64,000 nt of DNA, taken from positions 1 to 64,000 of the forward strand of contig NZ_JACXSI010000013.1 of assembly GCF_014712675.1 (NCBI RefSeq), read 5' to 3'. This document shows, piece after piece, positions 51,871 through 61,447 of this stretch. Source of the DNA: Peribacillus faecalis (GTDB lineage Bacteria > Bacillota > Bacilli > Bacillales > DSM-1321). Positions within the stretch are counted from its first letter, which is position 1. Every line of letters begins with the position of its first letter. Below the pieces are notes generated by a model. It did no database searches. It was not told where the DNA came from and saw only the letters and a program-made list of their open reading frames with translations. A program made the position numbers and the translations under genes.

Positions 51871-54432
51871 TTATAGTCCGCATTTCAACTGAGCGCCGCA
51901 GTTTGTACATGTGTTGCATCCGCCCAATTCCTGCACTTCGCCTTTACGGCATACAGGACAAGTGTTTCCAACTTCTGATCCAATCGTTACTTTCGTCGAA
52001 CGAAGCTCATTGATTGTATCAACAAGTACTACTTTCTTTTTCTCTTCTTCCTCTAAATGCAGTGATTGCTGCTCAAAGTGATTCTCTTCCGCTTTCAGCG
52101 TTAACACTTGCGAGTCGCGGCTACCGTCTACGTATACCGTTCCGCCCTTCGCACCACCTCTGTACAGGCGCTCATATACTTTCTCGACCTGCTCAACCGT
52201 GTATCCTCTTGGAGCATTAACTGTCTTGGAAATCGAGCTGTCAATCCATTTTTGTATGATGCATTGCACATCCGCATGTGCTTCAGGGGAAAGTTCCATC
52301 GCTGAAACAAACCAGCTCGGAAGCTGCTCAGGATCTGCTTCCGGATGACGATCCAAATACTCCTGCACGATGTCTGCTTTCACTTCTATAAATTTACCAA
52401 GACGGCCACTGCGATAGTACGTAAATGAGAAGTATGGCTCAAGTCCTGTAGAGACACCAACCATTGTTCCTGTACTGCCTGTAGGAGCAACAGTCAATAA
52501 ATGTGAGTTTCGAATACCTGATTCGACAATGCTTTGACGGATATCTTCCGGCATTTTCTTCATAAATCCGGATTGGATAAATTGTTCGCGCAAGTCCTTT
52601 GTCTCTTCAAGCGTTTTGCCTTCCAGGAACGGAAAGCTGCCTTTTTCTTTCGCAAGCTCGACTGAAGTCCGGTAGGCTGTCACAGCAATTGTCTCGAATA
52701 CTTGTTCTACAAGTAGGTTGCCTTCCGGAGAACCGTATTCCGATTCGCAATATATAAGTAGATCATGCAAGCCCATAACTCCAAGACCGACCCGGCGTTC
52801 ACCAAGCGCCTGCTTTTTATTTTCCTCAAGGAAGTAAGGTGTCGCATCAATTACGTTATCCTGCATTCTGACGCCGACTTCGACTGTTCGTCTTAATTTG
52901 TCGAAATCAACTGTCTTTGTTCCCTTATTGGCCATTTCAGCAAGGTTGACCGCTGCTAAGTTACAAACAGAATATGGCGCGAGCGGCTGTTCGCCGCAAG
53001 GATTTGTTGCTACAACCTGCTGTCCGTACGCTTTAGCATTTGTCATTTCATTGGCGTTATCAATGAAGAAAATACCCGGCTCTGCAGAATATGTGGCGCA
53101 AATGTTGATTAAATTCCAAAGCTCTTTCGCTTTGATTGTACGATAAGTGCGGATTTTATAGCCCATCTTCTCCCATTCACGCACATCTCCAACTTCATGC
53201 CACTTCTGATTGTAAGCTTCCATATCTTCAGCGCTGTAGCTCTCAATATCTGGGAATCTAAGCTCATAATCTTCGTCATTCTCAACAGCATCCATAAATT
53301 CTTTCGTTAAGCAGACAGAAATGTTTGCTCCAGTCAAAAAGTCGGGATTATGGACACTGTAATTCCCTCCAGCCTGCAGCTTCAATTCTGCTTCTCGCAA
53401 CACTTTTTCACTGAATCCGCCTGTACCAGGAATCATCTTATAATTTAAGATGCCTTGATACATATCTCTTTCATTCTCAGTAAGCGGTGTGAAATTCAGC
53501 TTTTCACTTGCATACTTCTTAATATATTCGTCGCTCGTATTCTCCATTAAATAGCGAAGGATACGCGGGTTTTGCATTTTAGAAATAATGAATTCAACAA
53601 TGTCAGGATGCCAATCAGCAAGCATGATCATTTGTGCGCCTCTTCGGCTGCCGCCCTGCTCGACTAAGTGCGTCAGCTTCGCAATATCATCCAACCATGA
53701 TACTGAACCGGATGATTTCCCGTTTACCCCTCTAGCAAGCGTATTGCGGGGGCGTAAAGTTGAACCATTCGTTCCGACACCACCGCCGCGGCTCATAATT
53801 TCCATCACTTGTTTACGGTGCTCGGAAATTCCTTCACGTGAATCTTGTACGAACGGCATGACATAACAGTTAAAATATGTGACGTCTGTATTGGAGCCGG
53901 CTCCATATAATACCCTTCCTGCCGGAACAAAATTCAAGCTCGCCAATTCATGATAAAACTTCTCAAACCATTCTTGACGTTTTTCTTCTGTTTGCTCAAC
54001 CGATGCCATCCCTGTGGCATTTCGTTTCGCAATTTGTTCATAAAAGATTTCTAAAGGCTTTTCAATGACATCTAGTGAACGGACTACTAAACCGCTCTCT
54101 GTTTCCTCTGGATGATCAAGTGCCGAGCGAAATTCTTCTTCGACAAGCACAGTCGCCTTTTTATTCTCCCAGTCAATTGCTGTAATATATCCTAAGCCGC
54201 GAGCCGGGAACTTCGGATCTTCTTTTATTGTTAAAACGACAAAATCTCCCTCTGATAATGTCAGCTTTGCTGTATCTTTAAAAGCATAACGGTCAATCAT
54301 GACAAGTCGTGAAACTCCCTTATGCGTCAGCTTCATGTCCGGTGTGATCGGATGAACTTGAGGAAAGAGCGCAATGTCTTTATTCAACCTCTCAATCGTA
54401 TTAGCCATTAATTGTTTTTGTGCAACAGCCAT
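51871..54432 (-). CDS. nrdJ: Adenosylcobalamin-dependent (class II) ribonucleotide reductase
   Basis: Reduces ribonucleotides to deoxyribonucleotides with B12 as radical source and no oxygen requirement. The 853-aa protein carries the ten-stranded barrel motifs NPCGEQPLAPYSVCNLAAVNL (shown here in part: NPCGEQPLAPYSVCNLAA; redox and radical cysteines), APTGSTGTMVGVSTGLEP (phosphate-binding loop) and the N-terminal cysteine region FNCYVMPF. A C-terminal zinc-ribbon-like redox tail has CPVCRKGEVQ and CTNCGAQLKCGL. ATG 54432 follows AAAGGAGATG. The promoter has two NrdR-type boxes. B. subtilis lacks this enzyme and relies on class Ib NrdEF, so this is an accessory or alternative system. Confidence 0.95.
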   Translation of the reverse strand: MAVAQKQLMANTIERLNKDIALFPQVHPITPDMKLTHKGVSRLVMIDRYAFKDTAKLTLSEGDFVVLTIKEDPKFPARGLGYITAIDWENKKATVLVEEEFRSALDHPEETESGLVVRSLDVIEKPLEIFYEQIAKRNATGMASVEQTEEKRQEWFEKFYHELASLNFVPAGRVLYGAGSNTDVTYFNCYVMPFVQDSREGISEHRKQVMEIMSRGGGVGTNGSTLRPRNTLARGVNGKSSGSVSWLDDIAKLTHLVEQGGSRRGAQMIMLADWHPDIVEFIISKMQNPRILRYLMENTSDEYIKKYASEKLNFTPLTENERDMYQGILNYKMIPGTGGFSEKVLREAELKLQAGGNYSVHNPDFLTGANISVCLTKEFMDAVENDEDYELRFPDIESYSAEDMEAYNQKWHEVGDVREWEKMGYKIRTYRTIKAKELWNLINICATYSAEPGIFFIDNANEMTNAKAYGQQVVATNPCGEQPLAPYSVCNLAAVNLAEMANKGTKTVDFDKLRRTVEVGVRMQDNVIDATPYFLEENKKQALGERRVGLGVMGLHDLLIYCESEYGSPEGNLLVEQVFETIAVTAYRTSVELAKEKGSFPFLEGKTLEETKDLREQFIQSGFMKKMPEDIRQSIVESGIRNSHLLTVAPTGSTGTMVGVSTGLEPYFSFTYYRSGRLGKFIEVKADIVQEYLDRHPEADPEQLPSWFVSAMELSPEAHADVQCIIQKWIDSSISKTVNAPRGYTVEQVEKVYERLYRGGAKGGTVYVDGSRDSQVLTLKAEENHFEQQSLHLEEEEKKKVVLVDTINELRSTKVTIGSEVGNTCPVCRKGEVQELGGCNTCTNCGAQLKCGL

Positions 54433-54507
54433 TGCTACATCTCCTTTATTTGTACTCCATGTCGATCATTTATCAAGTAATATTAATTTAACACAGCTAT
54501 AAATCAA

Positions 54508-54555
54508 ATACAATATATAGTCGGAATCTAAAATGCGAACCACTACATATTGTGT
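54508..54555 (-). promoter_or_regulatory. Tandem NrdR boxes in the nrdJ promoter
   Basis: Box 1, ATACAATATATAGTCG (54508-54523), and box 2, CCACTACATATTGTGT (54540-54555), fit the NrdR consensus acaCwAtATaTwGtgt, with starts 32 bp (about three helical turns) apart. A -35-like TTGTAT overlaps box 1 and TAAATT lies 17 bases downstream on the minus strand. NrdR senses dATP/ATP and represses RNR genes. Confidence 0.72.
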
Positions 54556-54600
54556 TATTTTTTATATTTATTATTTTTTGTCAAGTACAGGAAAATGCAA

Positions 54601-54645
54601 GAAATGACGAAAAAACAAGAAAAAGGCGTTTTTATCCGTCATTTC
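54601..54645. other. Long hairpin between nrdJ and yqhL
   Basis: GAAATGACG/CGTCATTTC (54601-54609, 54637-54645) enclosing AAAAAC/GTTTTT. It lies in a 460-base region between divergent genes, 45 bases from NrdR box 2. No flanking U-tract or ribosome binding site. The stretch 54646-54819 shows no gene. Confidence 0.4.
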
Positions 54646-54819
54646 AGTGATTTCCATATTAATTTCAGACTTGATTTATTCGAAGCTTCAATTAGAATTT
54701 CCTTTCTTCTTTGATACAATTCCCTACATCATTTTCTTATTTATTTCTGCATTAAGGATAGCAAAACTATGAATTACAAACAAAGAAAAGGATTATGAAC
54801 AAGCTTTTATGAAATTCCT

Positions 54820-54848
54820 TTGAAATATTATATAGGCGATATTATAAT
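54820..54848 (+). promoter_or_regulatory. SigA-type promoter of yqhL
   Basis: -35 TTGAAA (54820-54825), 17-bp spacer, -10 TATAAT (54843-54848), the strongest consensus match noticed in the window; 46 bases before the start codon. Confidence 0.8.
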
Positions 54849-54893
54849 GTAATAAGTGATTGTATTGTTTTTAGTTTGAGAGGAGTTTTAACT

Positions 54894-55268
54894 TTGCTAA
54901 TTTCTGTAATTGTAATACTGGCAGCAATCATCCTGTATTCCGTTTATACATGGTGGCAGCAAAAAAGAATTGTGAAGACGCTATCACAAGAACAATTCAT
55001 TGAAGGATATCGCAAAGCGCAACTCATCGATGTTCGCGAGCCTAATGAGTTCGAAGCGGGTCATATTCTTGGAGCCAGAAACATTCCTATGTCTCAGCTT
55101 AAAAATCGCCTGAAGGAGATTCGTCCTGATAAGCCTGTTTATTTGTATTGCCAAAGCGGTATGCGCAGTGGACGCGCTGCCCAAATGCTGTACAAAAAAG
55201 GCTACAGAGATCTTTATCAATTAGATAAAGGCTTTAAGCAATGGACTGGCAAAATCAAGAAAAAATAA
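54894..55268 (+). CDS. yqhL: Membrane-anchored rhodanese-like protein YqhL
   Basis: A single-domain rhodanese with an N-terminal membrane anchor (LLISVIVILAAIILYSVYTWW). Family motifs: IDVREPNEFEAGHILGARNIP and the active-site loop YLYCQSGMRSGRAAQML with the persulfide-bearing Cys (about residue 87). It could carry sulfane sulfur for thiolation or detoxification; the true substrate is unknown. 124 aa from TTG 54894, spaced 8 bases from AGGAG; an upstream TTG at 54876 precedes the site and is rejected. It is close to the B. subtilis YqhL length (126). Followed by a perfect terminator. Confidence 0.9.
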   Translation: MLISVIVILAAIILYSVYTWWQQKRIVKTLSQEQFIEGYRKAQLIDVREPNEFEAGHILGARNIPMSQLKNRLKEIRPDKPVYLYCQSGMRSGRAAQMLYKKGYRDLYQLDKGFKQWTGKIKKK

Positions 55269-55278
55269 TAATTAAAAT

Positions 55279-55311
55279 AAAGACTAACGCAATTTCGCTG
55301 CGTTAGTCTTT
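55279..55311. terminator. Bidirectional terminator between yqhL and gcvPB
   Basis: A perfect 13-bp stem AAAGACTAACGCA/TGCGTTAGTCTTT with a 7-base loop; TTTTATATTT on the plus strand and TTTATTTTAATT on the minus strand. It serves both converging genes. Confidence 0.93.
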
Positions 55312-55324
55312 TATATTTAAAGAT

Positions 55325-56806
55325 TTATACAGTGCCTACCGGGGCGCTTTCTCTTTTGTATCGTAAAACCGGTTTTCTTGCCGCTAACGTTTCATCAAGT
55401 CGCTTAATGACGGTTGTGTGCGGAGCTTCCTGTACGATTTCCGGCGTTTCCTCCGCCTCTTTCGCAATTTGGATAAGTGTGTCGATAAAGCCGTCCAATG
55501 TTTCCTTGCTTTCTGTTTCTGTCGGCTCAATCATCATGCCTTCCTCTACGTTAAGCGGGAAGTAAATTGTTGGCGGATGATAGCCGAAATCCAATAATCT
55601 TTTGGCGATATCTAATGTACGGACGCCCAATTTCTTTTGTCTGCGTCCGCTTAGAACGAATTCATGTTTGCAATGACGGTCATACGGCAGGTCATAGTAT
55701 GGAGCCAGCTTGCGCATCATATAATTTGCATTCAATACCGCATACTCTGTCACAGCTTTCAAGCCGTCAGGACCCATTGAACGGATATACGTATAGGCAC
55801 GTACGTTGATGCCAAAGTTTCCGTAAAAAGGTTTCACCCGGCCAATTGTTAATGGGCGATTATAATCAAGCTTAATTTTGTCTTCTTCCTTCACGATGAC
55901 CGGAGATGGAAGGAATGGAATCAAATCAGATTTTACACCAACAGGTCCTGAACCGGGACCGCCGCCTCCGTGAGGTCCAGTAAATGTTTTATGAAGATTT
56001 AAGTGAACGACGTCAAATCCCATATCCCCAGGTCGCGCTTTTGATAAAACGGCATTTAAATTTGCTCCATCATAGTAAAGCTTTCCGCCTGCATTATGAA
56101 TAATTTCGGCCATTTCTAAAATTTGCTCTTCAAACAGACCTAATGTATTCGGATTAGTCAGCATCAATGCTGCTGTATCATCACCCACTACCCGTCTTAA
56201 ATCTTCAAGGTCAACTAAACCTTGCTCATTTGATTTAACCGTAATTGTTTCCAATCCAGCAACTGTTGCAGAAGCCGGATTTGTTCCATGCGCTGAATCG
56301 GGAACGATAACTTTAGTACGACCGAAGTCACCATTATTTTCATGATAGGCACGAATCATCATTAATCCGGTCCATTCGCCATGAGCACCGGCAGCCGGCT
56401 GCAACGTCACTTCATCCATACCGGTAATCTCCTTCAATGATTCTTGCAAATCAAATAAAAGCTCCAATGCCCCTTGAACTGTGCTTTCATCCTGCAAAGG
56501 GTGGATGTTTGCGAAACCGTTGAAACGGGCAACATTTTCGTTAATTTTCGGATTATATTTCATTGTGCAAGAGCCAAGCGGATAAAATCCGGAGTCAACG
56601 CCATGGTTTCTTTTCGAAAGCGCTGTGTAATGTCTCATAATATCCAGTTCAGACGCTTCCGGCAATTGTGCCTCTGTTTGGCGAATATAAGCAGAAGGAA
56701 TCAGCTCTTCAATTTGGACTTGTTCCACGTCCATTTCCGGCAAACTGTATCCGATTCGTCCTTCTGTACTGCTTTCAAAGATTAAAGGTTGATTTTGCTT
56801 ATTCAT
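55325..56806 (-). CDS. gcvPB: Glycine dehydrogenase (decarboxylating) subunit 2
   Basis: The PLP-binding half of the split P-protein of the glycine cleavage system. The PLP lysine lies in [20 protein letters not shown]; other motifs are [13 protein letters not shown] and [22 protein letters not shown] 56806 has GGGGGAT upstream and gives 493 aa, matching the B. subtilis enzyme (488). It overlaps the end of gcvPA by 8 bases, implying coupled translation. It is the last gene of gcvT-gcvPA-gcvPB and makes methylamine-lipoyl H-protein and CO2 from glycine together with GcvPA; GcvH is not encoded here. Confidence 0.96.
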   Translation of the reverse strand: MNKQNQPLIFESSTEGRIGYSLPEMDVEQVQIEELIPSAYIRQTEAQLPEASELDIMRHYTALSKRNHGVDSGFYPLGSCTMKYNPKINENVARFNGFANIHPLQDESTVQGALELLFDLQESLKEITGMDEVTLQPAAGAHGEWTGLMMIRAYHENNGDFGRTKVIVPDSAHGTNPASATVAGLETITVKSNEQGLVDLEDLRRVVGDDTAALMLTNPNTLGLFEEQILEMAEIIHNAGGKLYYDGANLNAVLSKARPGDMGFDVVHLNLHKTFTGPHGGGGPGSGPVGVKSDLIPFLPSPVIVKEEDKIKLDYNRPLTIGRVKPFYGNFGINVRAYTYIRSMGPDGLKAVTEYAVLNANYMMRKLAPYYDLPYDRHCKHEFVLSGRRQKKLGVRTLDIAKRLLDFGYHPPTIYFPLNVEEGMMIEPTETESKETLDGFIDTLIQIAKEAEETPEIVQEAPHTTVIKRLDETLAARKPVLRYKRESAPVGTV

Positions 56807-58148
56807 GGCGATCCCCCAATTCTTGTGCAAATGCATCAATTTCCTCTTTTGTTCGTAGTTCTGTTACGGCCACCAGCATATGATTTTTCAATTCAGGATA
56901 AGTCAAACCTAAGTGATAGCCTCCGATTATCCCTTTTTTCAATAATGCCGCATTGCACATTTCATAGGAATCCGGCAGCTTAATGACAAATTCATTGAAA
57001 GAAGGACCCTCATAAACGATTTCAATTCCTTTTGCTTGAAGCGCTTTTTTTGCATAATGCGCTTTTTGAATATTTTGAGCTGCCATTTCACGGACGCCCT
57101 TTTTCCCTAAAGCTGTCATAGCAACAGACGCTGCCAAGGCGTTTAATGCTTGGTTAGAACAGATGTTAGAAGTCGCTTTGTCACGGCGGATATGCTGCTC
57201 ACGGGCTTGCAATGTCAAAACGAAGCCGCGCTTTCCGTCTTCATCGACTGTTTCACCGACTAAACGGCCCGGCACTTTACGCATAAGCTTTTGATTGACA
57301 GCGAAGTACCCGCAATGAGGACCGCCAAATGCTGCTGGAATACCGAATGGCTGTGCATCTCCAGCAACGATATCTGCCCCGAATTCTCCCGGTGGTGTCA
57401 ACACGCCTAACGCTAATGGATTGCTAGATACAATAAACATAGCTTTATTTTGATGAACAATTTTCTCAATCTCATCCAGTTCTTCTATTCTGCCAAAAAA
57501 GTTTGGATATTGAACGATGACACCAGCTACTTCATCACTCATGTGCCCCTTCAATACATCAAGATTTGTCAAGCCGTCCGTTTGCGGGATTTCAATGACT
57601 TCAATATATTGACCTTTCGCATATGACTTTACAACGTCACGATACTCCGGATGCACTGCAGCAGAAATCAAGATTTTTTTACGTCGAGTCGAACCGCAAG
57701 CCAAAGTTGCTGCTTCCCCAAGAGCTGTCCCTCCATCATACATAGAAGAGTTCGCTACATCCAGTCCTGTCAATTCGCAGATCATCGTTTGGAATTCGAA
57801 AATCGCCTGCAGCTCACCTTGGGAAATTTCCGGCTGATACGGCGTGTACGCTGTATAAAATTCCGAGCGGGAAAGTACGTGATCAACGATGACCGGCACA
57901 TAGTGATCGTATACACCTGCTCCTAAAAAAGATGTATAAGTCTTAGAATCTTTATTTTTAGCAGCGAGCTGGCTCAATTCTTTTAAAAGAGCCGATTCTG
58001 ATTTTGCAGGTTTAATATTATACTCACCTTTAAAACGAACACTTTCAGGAATATCTTCAAATAATTCATCGATGCTAGAGACACCGATCGCTTCCAGCAT
58101 TTCCTTTTGATCACTTTCTGTCATTGGCAAATAACGATGCTTTATCAT
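56799..58148 (-). CDS. gcvPA: Glycine dehydrogenase (decarboxylating) subunit 1
   Basis: The N-terminal-half subunit of the split P-protein. Conserved motifs: [41 protein letters not shown] ([13 protein letters not shown]), and [20 protein letters not shown]. 449 aa. ATG 58148 follows AGGGGGAAG, 17 bases after gcvT stops; the longer frame to 58205 overlaps gcvT and is rejected. With GcvPB it forms an (alpha-beta)2 complex. Confidence 0.96.
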   Translation of the reverse strand: MIKHRYLPMTESDQKEMLEAIGVSSIDELFEDIPESVRFKGEYNIKPAKSESALLKELSQLAAKNKDSKTYTSFLGAGVYDHYVPVIVDHVLSRSEFYTAYTPYQPEISQGELQAIFEFQTMICELTGLDVANSSMYDGGTALGEAATLACGSTRRKKILISAAVHPEYRDVVKSYAKGQYIEVIEIPQTDGLTNLDVLKGHMSDEVAGVIVQYPNFFGRIEELDEIEKIVHQNKAMFIVSSNPLALGVLTPPGEFGADIVAGDAQPFGIPAAFGGPHCGYFAVNQKLMRKVPGRLVGETVDEDGKRGFVLTLQAREQHIRRDKATSNICSNQALNALAASVAMTALGKKGVREMAAQNIQKAHYAKKALQAKGIEIVYEGPSFNEFVIKLPDSYEMCNAALLKKGIIGGYHLGLTYPELKNHMLVAVTELRTKEEIDAFAQELGDRHE

Positions 58149-58164
58149 AACGTAAGTCTTCCCC

Positions 58165-59268
58165 CTATTGTTTTCTCGGTCTCTTATAAAAAGGTGTCGG
58201 AACAATTTTCGCCTGCAGTTTTTTACCGCGAATTTCTACCGTAACGACTTCATCAAGCGCCGCATATTCCGATTGGATTAGCGCATATCCGACATTTTTC
58301 TTTAACGTAGGCGATTGAGTGCCTGTCGTGACTTCCCCGATTAATTCATCGTTGATGTATACCGGATAACCATGGCGCGGAATTCCGCGATCAATCATCT
58401 CAATACCGATCAGCTTTCTCGGTGCCCCTTCTGTTTTCTGCTGTTTCAGCACTTCCTTACCATTGAAATCGGCTTCTTTGTCACACTTCACAGCAAAGCC
58501 GATGCCTGCTTCAATTGGTGTAATCGTTGCTGACAGCTCTTGCCCGTATAACGGAAGCCCCGCTTCAAATCGAAGCGTATCCCTCGCTCCCAGTCCGATT
58601 GGTTTTACTAAATCACTTTTTAAAATTTCTTGCCAAATTAATGCCGCATTTTCTGCAGGACAATATATTTCAAATCCATCTTCGCCTGTATATCCAGTTC
58701 TTGAAACGAGCGTATTGATGCCGCACACTTTCACACCGTCTATAAAGCTGAAAAATTTAATTTCTTTTAAATCTGTATTTTCAGTTAATTTTTGCAAAAC
58801 TTCTTCCGCTAAAGGTCCCTGCAATGCAAGCTGCGCGATTTCCGCTGAGATGTTTTGCAATGAAACCTCATAGTCTCCTGCAAATTTCATCAGCCACTCA
58901 AAATCTTTATCCACATTTGCCGCATTGACGACAAGCAAGTAATCTTCTTCTGCCTTTTTGTAGATGATAATGTCATCCACCGTTCCGCCGTCTTCATAGC
59001 AAATTGCCGCATATTGTGCCTTGCTGCTTGCCAACTTGCTGACATCATTCGTAACTGTTCTTTGCAAAAAAGCTAACGCTTCTTTTCCCTTAACCGTAAT
59101 TTCCCCCATATGAGAAACGTCAAACAACCCTGCTTTTGTGCGAACCGCTTCATGCTCTTCTTTAATTCCAGAGAACTGAACCGGAAGCTCCCATCCGCCA
59201 AAATCGATTGTTTTCGCACCGTATTGGCCGTAAACATCAAACAAAGGCGTTCTCTTTAATTGTGTCAT
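58165..59268 (-). CDS. gcvT: Aminomethyltransferase (T-protein of glycine cleavage)
   Basis: Transfers the methylene group from lipoyl-bound aminomethyl on GcvH to tetrahydrofolate, releasing ammonia and giving methylene-THF that FolD can use. Motifs: [45 protein letters not shown], and [18 protein letters not shown]. 367 aa. ATG 59268 is preceded by GGGGGGATTG at about 8 bases; an upstream extension to 59307 crosses this site. It is the first gene of the operon and is controlled by the glycine riboswitch. Confidence 0.96.
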   Translation of the reverse strand: MTQLKRTPLFDVYGQYGAKTIDFGGWELPVQFSGIKEEHEAVRTKAGLFDVSHMGEITVKGKEALAFLQRTVTNDVSKLASSKAQYAAICYEDGGTVDDIIIYKKAEEDYLLVVNAANVDKDFEWLMKFAGDYEVSLQNISAEIAQLALQGPLAEEVLQKLTENTDLKEIKFFSFIDGVKVCGINTLVSRTGYTGEDGFEIYCPAENAALIWQEILKSDLVKPIGLGARDTLRFEAGLPLYGQELSATITPIEAGIGFAVKCDKEADFNGKEVLKQQKTEGAPRKLIGIEMIDRGIPRHGYPVYINDELIGEVTTGTQSPTLKKNVGYALIQSEYAALDEVVTVEIRGKKLQAKIVPTPFYKRPRKQ

Positions 59269-59304
59269 TTCTTTCAATCCCCCCGCAAATATGATAAGAA
59301 TGCA

Positions 59305-59355
59305 CAAAAAAGGACAGAAAAGCCCCTTTTTTGTTAAATGAGCTTACTCTGTCCT
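59305..59355 (-). terminator. Riboswitch-controlled terminator of the gcv operon
   Basis: AGGACAG (complement of 59349-59355) pairs with CTGTCCT (complement of 59311-59317), followed by TTTTTT on the minus strand. The first arm is part of the second glycine aptamer (AGGTAACAGGACAGAG), so ligand binding should prevent the terminator from forming. Confidence 0.88.
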
Positions 59356-59511
59356 GTTACCTGAGATTTTACTTTGCAAAAGCAAAGCTGTCCCCTTTGG
59401 TGGTTCAATGAACTCTCTCCAGAGGCGCGTCCAGCAGAAGTCCTTTTACCTGAGAGATTCACTAATGTTTGCTCCTTCGGCGCTGTAATTTAATACAGTC
59501 TCTCCCTCTGC
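59347..59511 (-). promoter_or_regulatory. Tandem glycine riboswitch
   Basis: Two aptamers in series on the minus strand. Aptamer 1: GCAGAGGGAGAGAC ... CCGAAGGAGCAAAC ... AATCTCTCAGGTAAAAGGAC (59511 to about 59430). Aptamer 2: CTCTGGAGAGAG ... ACCACCAAAGGGGAC ... AATCTCAGGTAACAGGACAG (to 59347). These are the class-defining conserved segments. It lies 79 bases upstream of gcvT and overlaps the terminator: an ON switch in which glycine turns on its own cleavage system. The stretch 59512-59700 holds A+T-rich promoter sequence. Confidence 0.95.
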
Positions 59512-59700
59512 CTTCAACCGCTAATATAAATTTATAAAATGGCTATACTACAAAAAAACAAGGAATACGGCTTTCATTCACATTGCACTAAATAATGTCA
59601 GTATGTAATCAATGTTAAAAGCTATTTTCATCCTAACATTAAATATTGAATATTTGCAATAATTATCTATCGTTTATTCTCTCAAAATACTTATATTCTA

Positions 59701-59749
59701 TTCGAAAACATTCGAAAACGTTCGACTTTTAGCCTTACATACTTATAAT
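59701..59749 (+). promoter_or_regulatory. yqhH promoter with three 10-bp-phased TTCGA repeats
   Basis: TTCGAAAACA, TTCGAAAACG and TTCGACTTTT follow each other exactly 10 bases apart (59701, 59711, 59721). The third overlaps the -35 position (TTCGAC, 59721-59726); -10 TATAAT is at 59744-59749 with a 17-bp spacer. The weak -35 and phased repeats suggest activation by a bound protein. Confidence 0.5.
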
Positions 59750-59773
59750 TTCGCCATTAAAGGAGTGATAAAT

Positions 59774-61447
59774 ATGAAAATCAAAGTAAATTATGATTCA
59801 TCTTGGGAAAATGGTTTGTTGCAGAGATTAGAAGATGACGGCCCTTGGTCGAGCCAGGAGCTATACAATCTTGCTTTCCAGGCAGAGCAACATCTACAGG
59901 TTCCAAGCTTTGAAGGTCTTCTCGCTCCAAATCATCTTCTCCATTTAAAACCGCTGCCTCATCAGCTTGAAGTCGCTAAACAGGTTGTGGAAAATATGAA
60001 CGGAAAAGCCATTTTAGCGGATGAAGTCGGCCTTGGAAAAACGATTGAAGCCGGTCTTATATTAAAAGAATATATGATTCGCGGTCTTGTGAAAAAGGTG
60101 TTGATTTTAGTGCCAGCCTCTCTCGTTTCACAATGGGCTTATGAACTAAACAGCAAATTTTTCATTCCGGCGGTAGTCCAAAGAAAAAGCTATGTTTGGG
60201 AATCGTGCGATGTCATTGTTTCTTCGATTGACACAGCGAAGCGGTCTCCTCATCGAGAAATTATATTTGAACAAGATTATGATTTTATTATTGTCGATGA
60301 AGCACATAAATTAAAAAACAGAAACACGAAAAACTACGAATTTGTCCAAAGCTTAAAAAAGAAATTTTGTTTGTTGCTGACAGCGACGCCAATTCAAAAT
60401 AAAGTCGATGAAATCTTCCATCTGGTGTCGTTATTGAAGCCAGGTCATCTAGGAAACGCTACTATTTTCAGCAAAAAACATAAAGGAAAAGGAAGACAAA
60501 TTTTAGAGGACGAAAAACTAAAGGAACTCGTCAATGCAGTGATGATCCGCAACCGCCGAAGCGAGACCGGTATTGAATGGACTAAAAGAAAAGTCGAATC
60601 TGTCATTATTCAGTTTTCCGAAGAAGAAGCCGCTTTATATAAAACAGTCAGCAACTGTCCGCTATCAGAAAATGCAGCGAGTGGTTTTTCTAAACTCACC
60701 TTGCAGCGGGAAGCCTGCAGCAGCCGTGAAGCTGTTTTTTACACATTACAAAATATGATGAAAAAACATGAAAATCCAAGCCCATTATTTGTACAATCCA
60801 TTAAAGAAATTGAAGAAAAAATTAATGCCGTAAAATCAAATTCCAAGGCAGAAAAAGCATTAGAAATCATCAGGAAAGAAAATGATAAAGTCATCATTTT
60901 TACAGAGTACCGTGCAACACAATTATATTTGCAATGGTTTTTAAAGCAGCACGGCATCACATCTGTCCCTTTCCGTGGCGGGTTTAAGCGCGGGAAAAAA
61001 GATTGGATGAGAGAGCTTTTTCAAAATCATGCTCAAGTGCTGATAGCAACGGAAGCTGGAGGAGAAGGAATCAATCTCCAGTTTTGCAATACGATTATTA
61101 ATTTTGACCTACCTTGGAATCCGATGAGACTCGAACAACGAATCGGACGAGTTCATCGTCTCGGTCAGGAAAAAGACGTCAATATATATAACTTCGCTAC
61201 TGAAGGGACGGTTGAGGAACATATATTACGATTATTATATGAAAAAATACAGTTGTTTGAGAAAGTTGTCGGAGAGCTTGATGAAATTTTAACAAAACTT
61301 GATTTCGGCGAGTTTGAAGAATATTTAGAGGATATTGTCAGCAGTTCGAAATCAGAAGGAGAAATGAAAATCAAAATGGAGAACTTATCCTCGATCATTT
61401 CATTAGCTAAGCAGCTGAAGGAGCGTGAACACCATGCAGCAACATGA
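59774..61447 (+). CDS. yqhH: SNF2-family helicase YqhH
   Basis: A DNA-dependent ATPase of the SNF2/RapA-like superfamily 2. Motif I is LADEVGLGKTIEAGLIL (about residues 79-95), motif II is IIVDEAHKLKN, motif III is LLLTATPIQNKVDEIF, motif V is GGEGINLQF and motif VI is RLEQRIGRVHRLGQ, all intact. At 557 aa it equals YqhH of B. subtilis. ATG 59774 follows AAAGGAG at 8 bases. The stop overlaps yqhG (14 bases), so they are translationally coupled. Its target is unknown; remodelling of transcription or repair complexes is a family-level guess. It diverges from gcvT. Confidence 0.94.
   Translation: MKIKVNYDSSWENGLLQRLEDDGPWSSQELYNLAFQAEQHLQVPSFEGLLAPNHLLHLKPLPHQLEVAKQVVENMNGKAILADEVGLGKTIEAGLILKEYMIRGLVKKVLILVPASLVSQWAYELNSKFFIPAVVQRKSYVWESCDVIVSSIDTAKRSPHREIIFEQDYDFIIVDEAHKLKNRNTKNYEFVQSLKKKFCLLLTATPIQNKVDEIFHLVSLLKPGHLGNATIFSKKHKGKGRQILEDEKLKELVNAVMIRNRRSETGIEWTKRKVESVIIQFSEEEAALYKTVSNCPLSENAASGFSKLTLQREACSSREAVFYTLQNMMKKHENPSPLFVQSIKEIEEKINAVKSNSKAEKALEIIRKENDKVIIFTEYRATQLYLQWFLKQHGITSVPFRGGFKRGKKDWMRELFQNHAQVLIATEAGGEGINLQFCNTIINFDLPWNPMRLEQRIGRVHRLGQEKDVNIYNFATEGTVEEHILRLLYEKIQLFEKVVGELDEILTKLDFGEFEEYLEDIVSSSKSEGEMKIKMENLSSIISLAKQLKEREHHAAT

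Noticed and set aside
59704-59726. LexA box in the yqhH promoter (CGAA-AACG-TTCG)
   Set aside because: The arms lack the C and G of CGAAC-N4-GTTCG and are too close together; the direct-repeat reading explains the sequence better.
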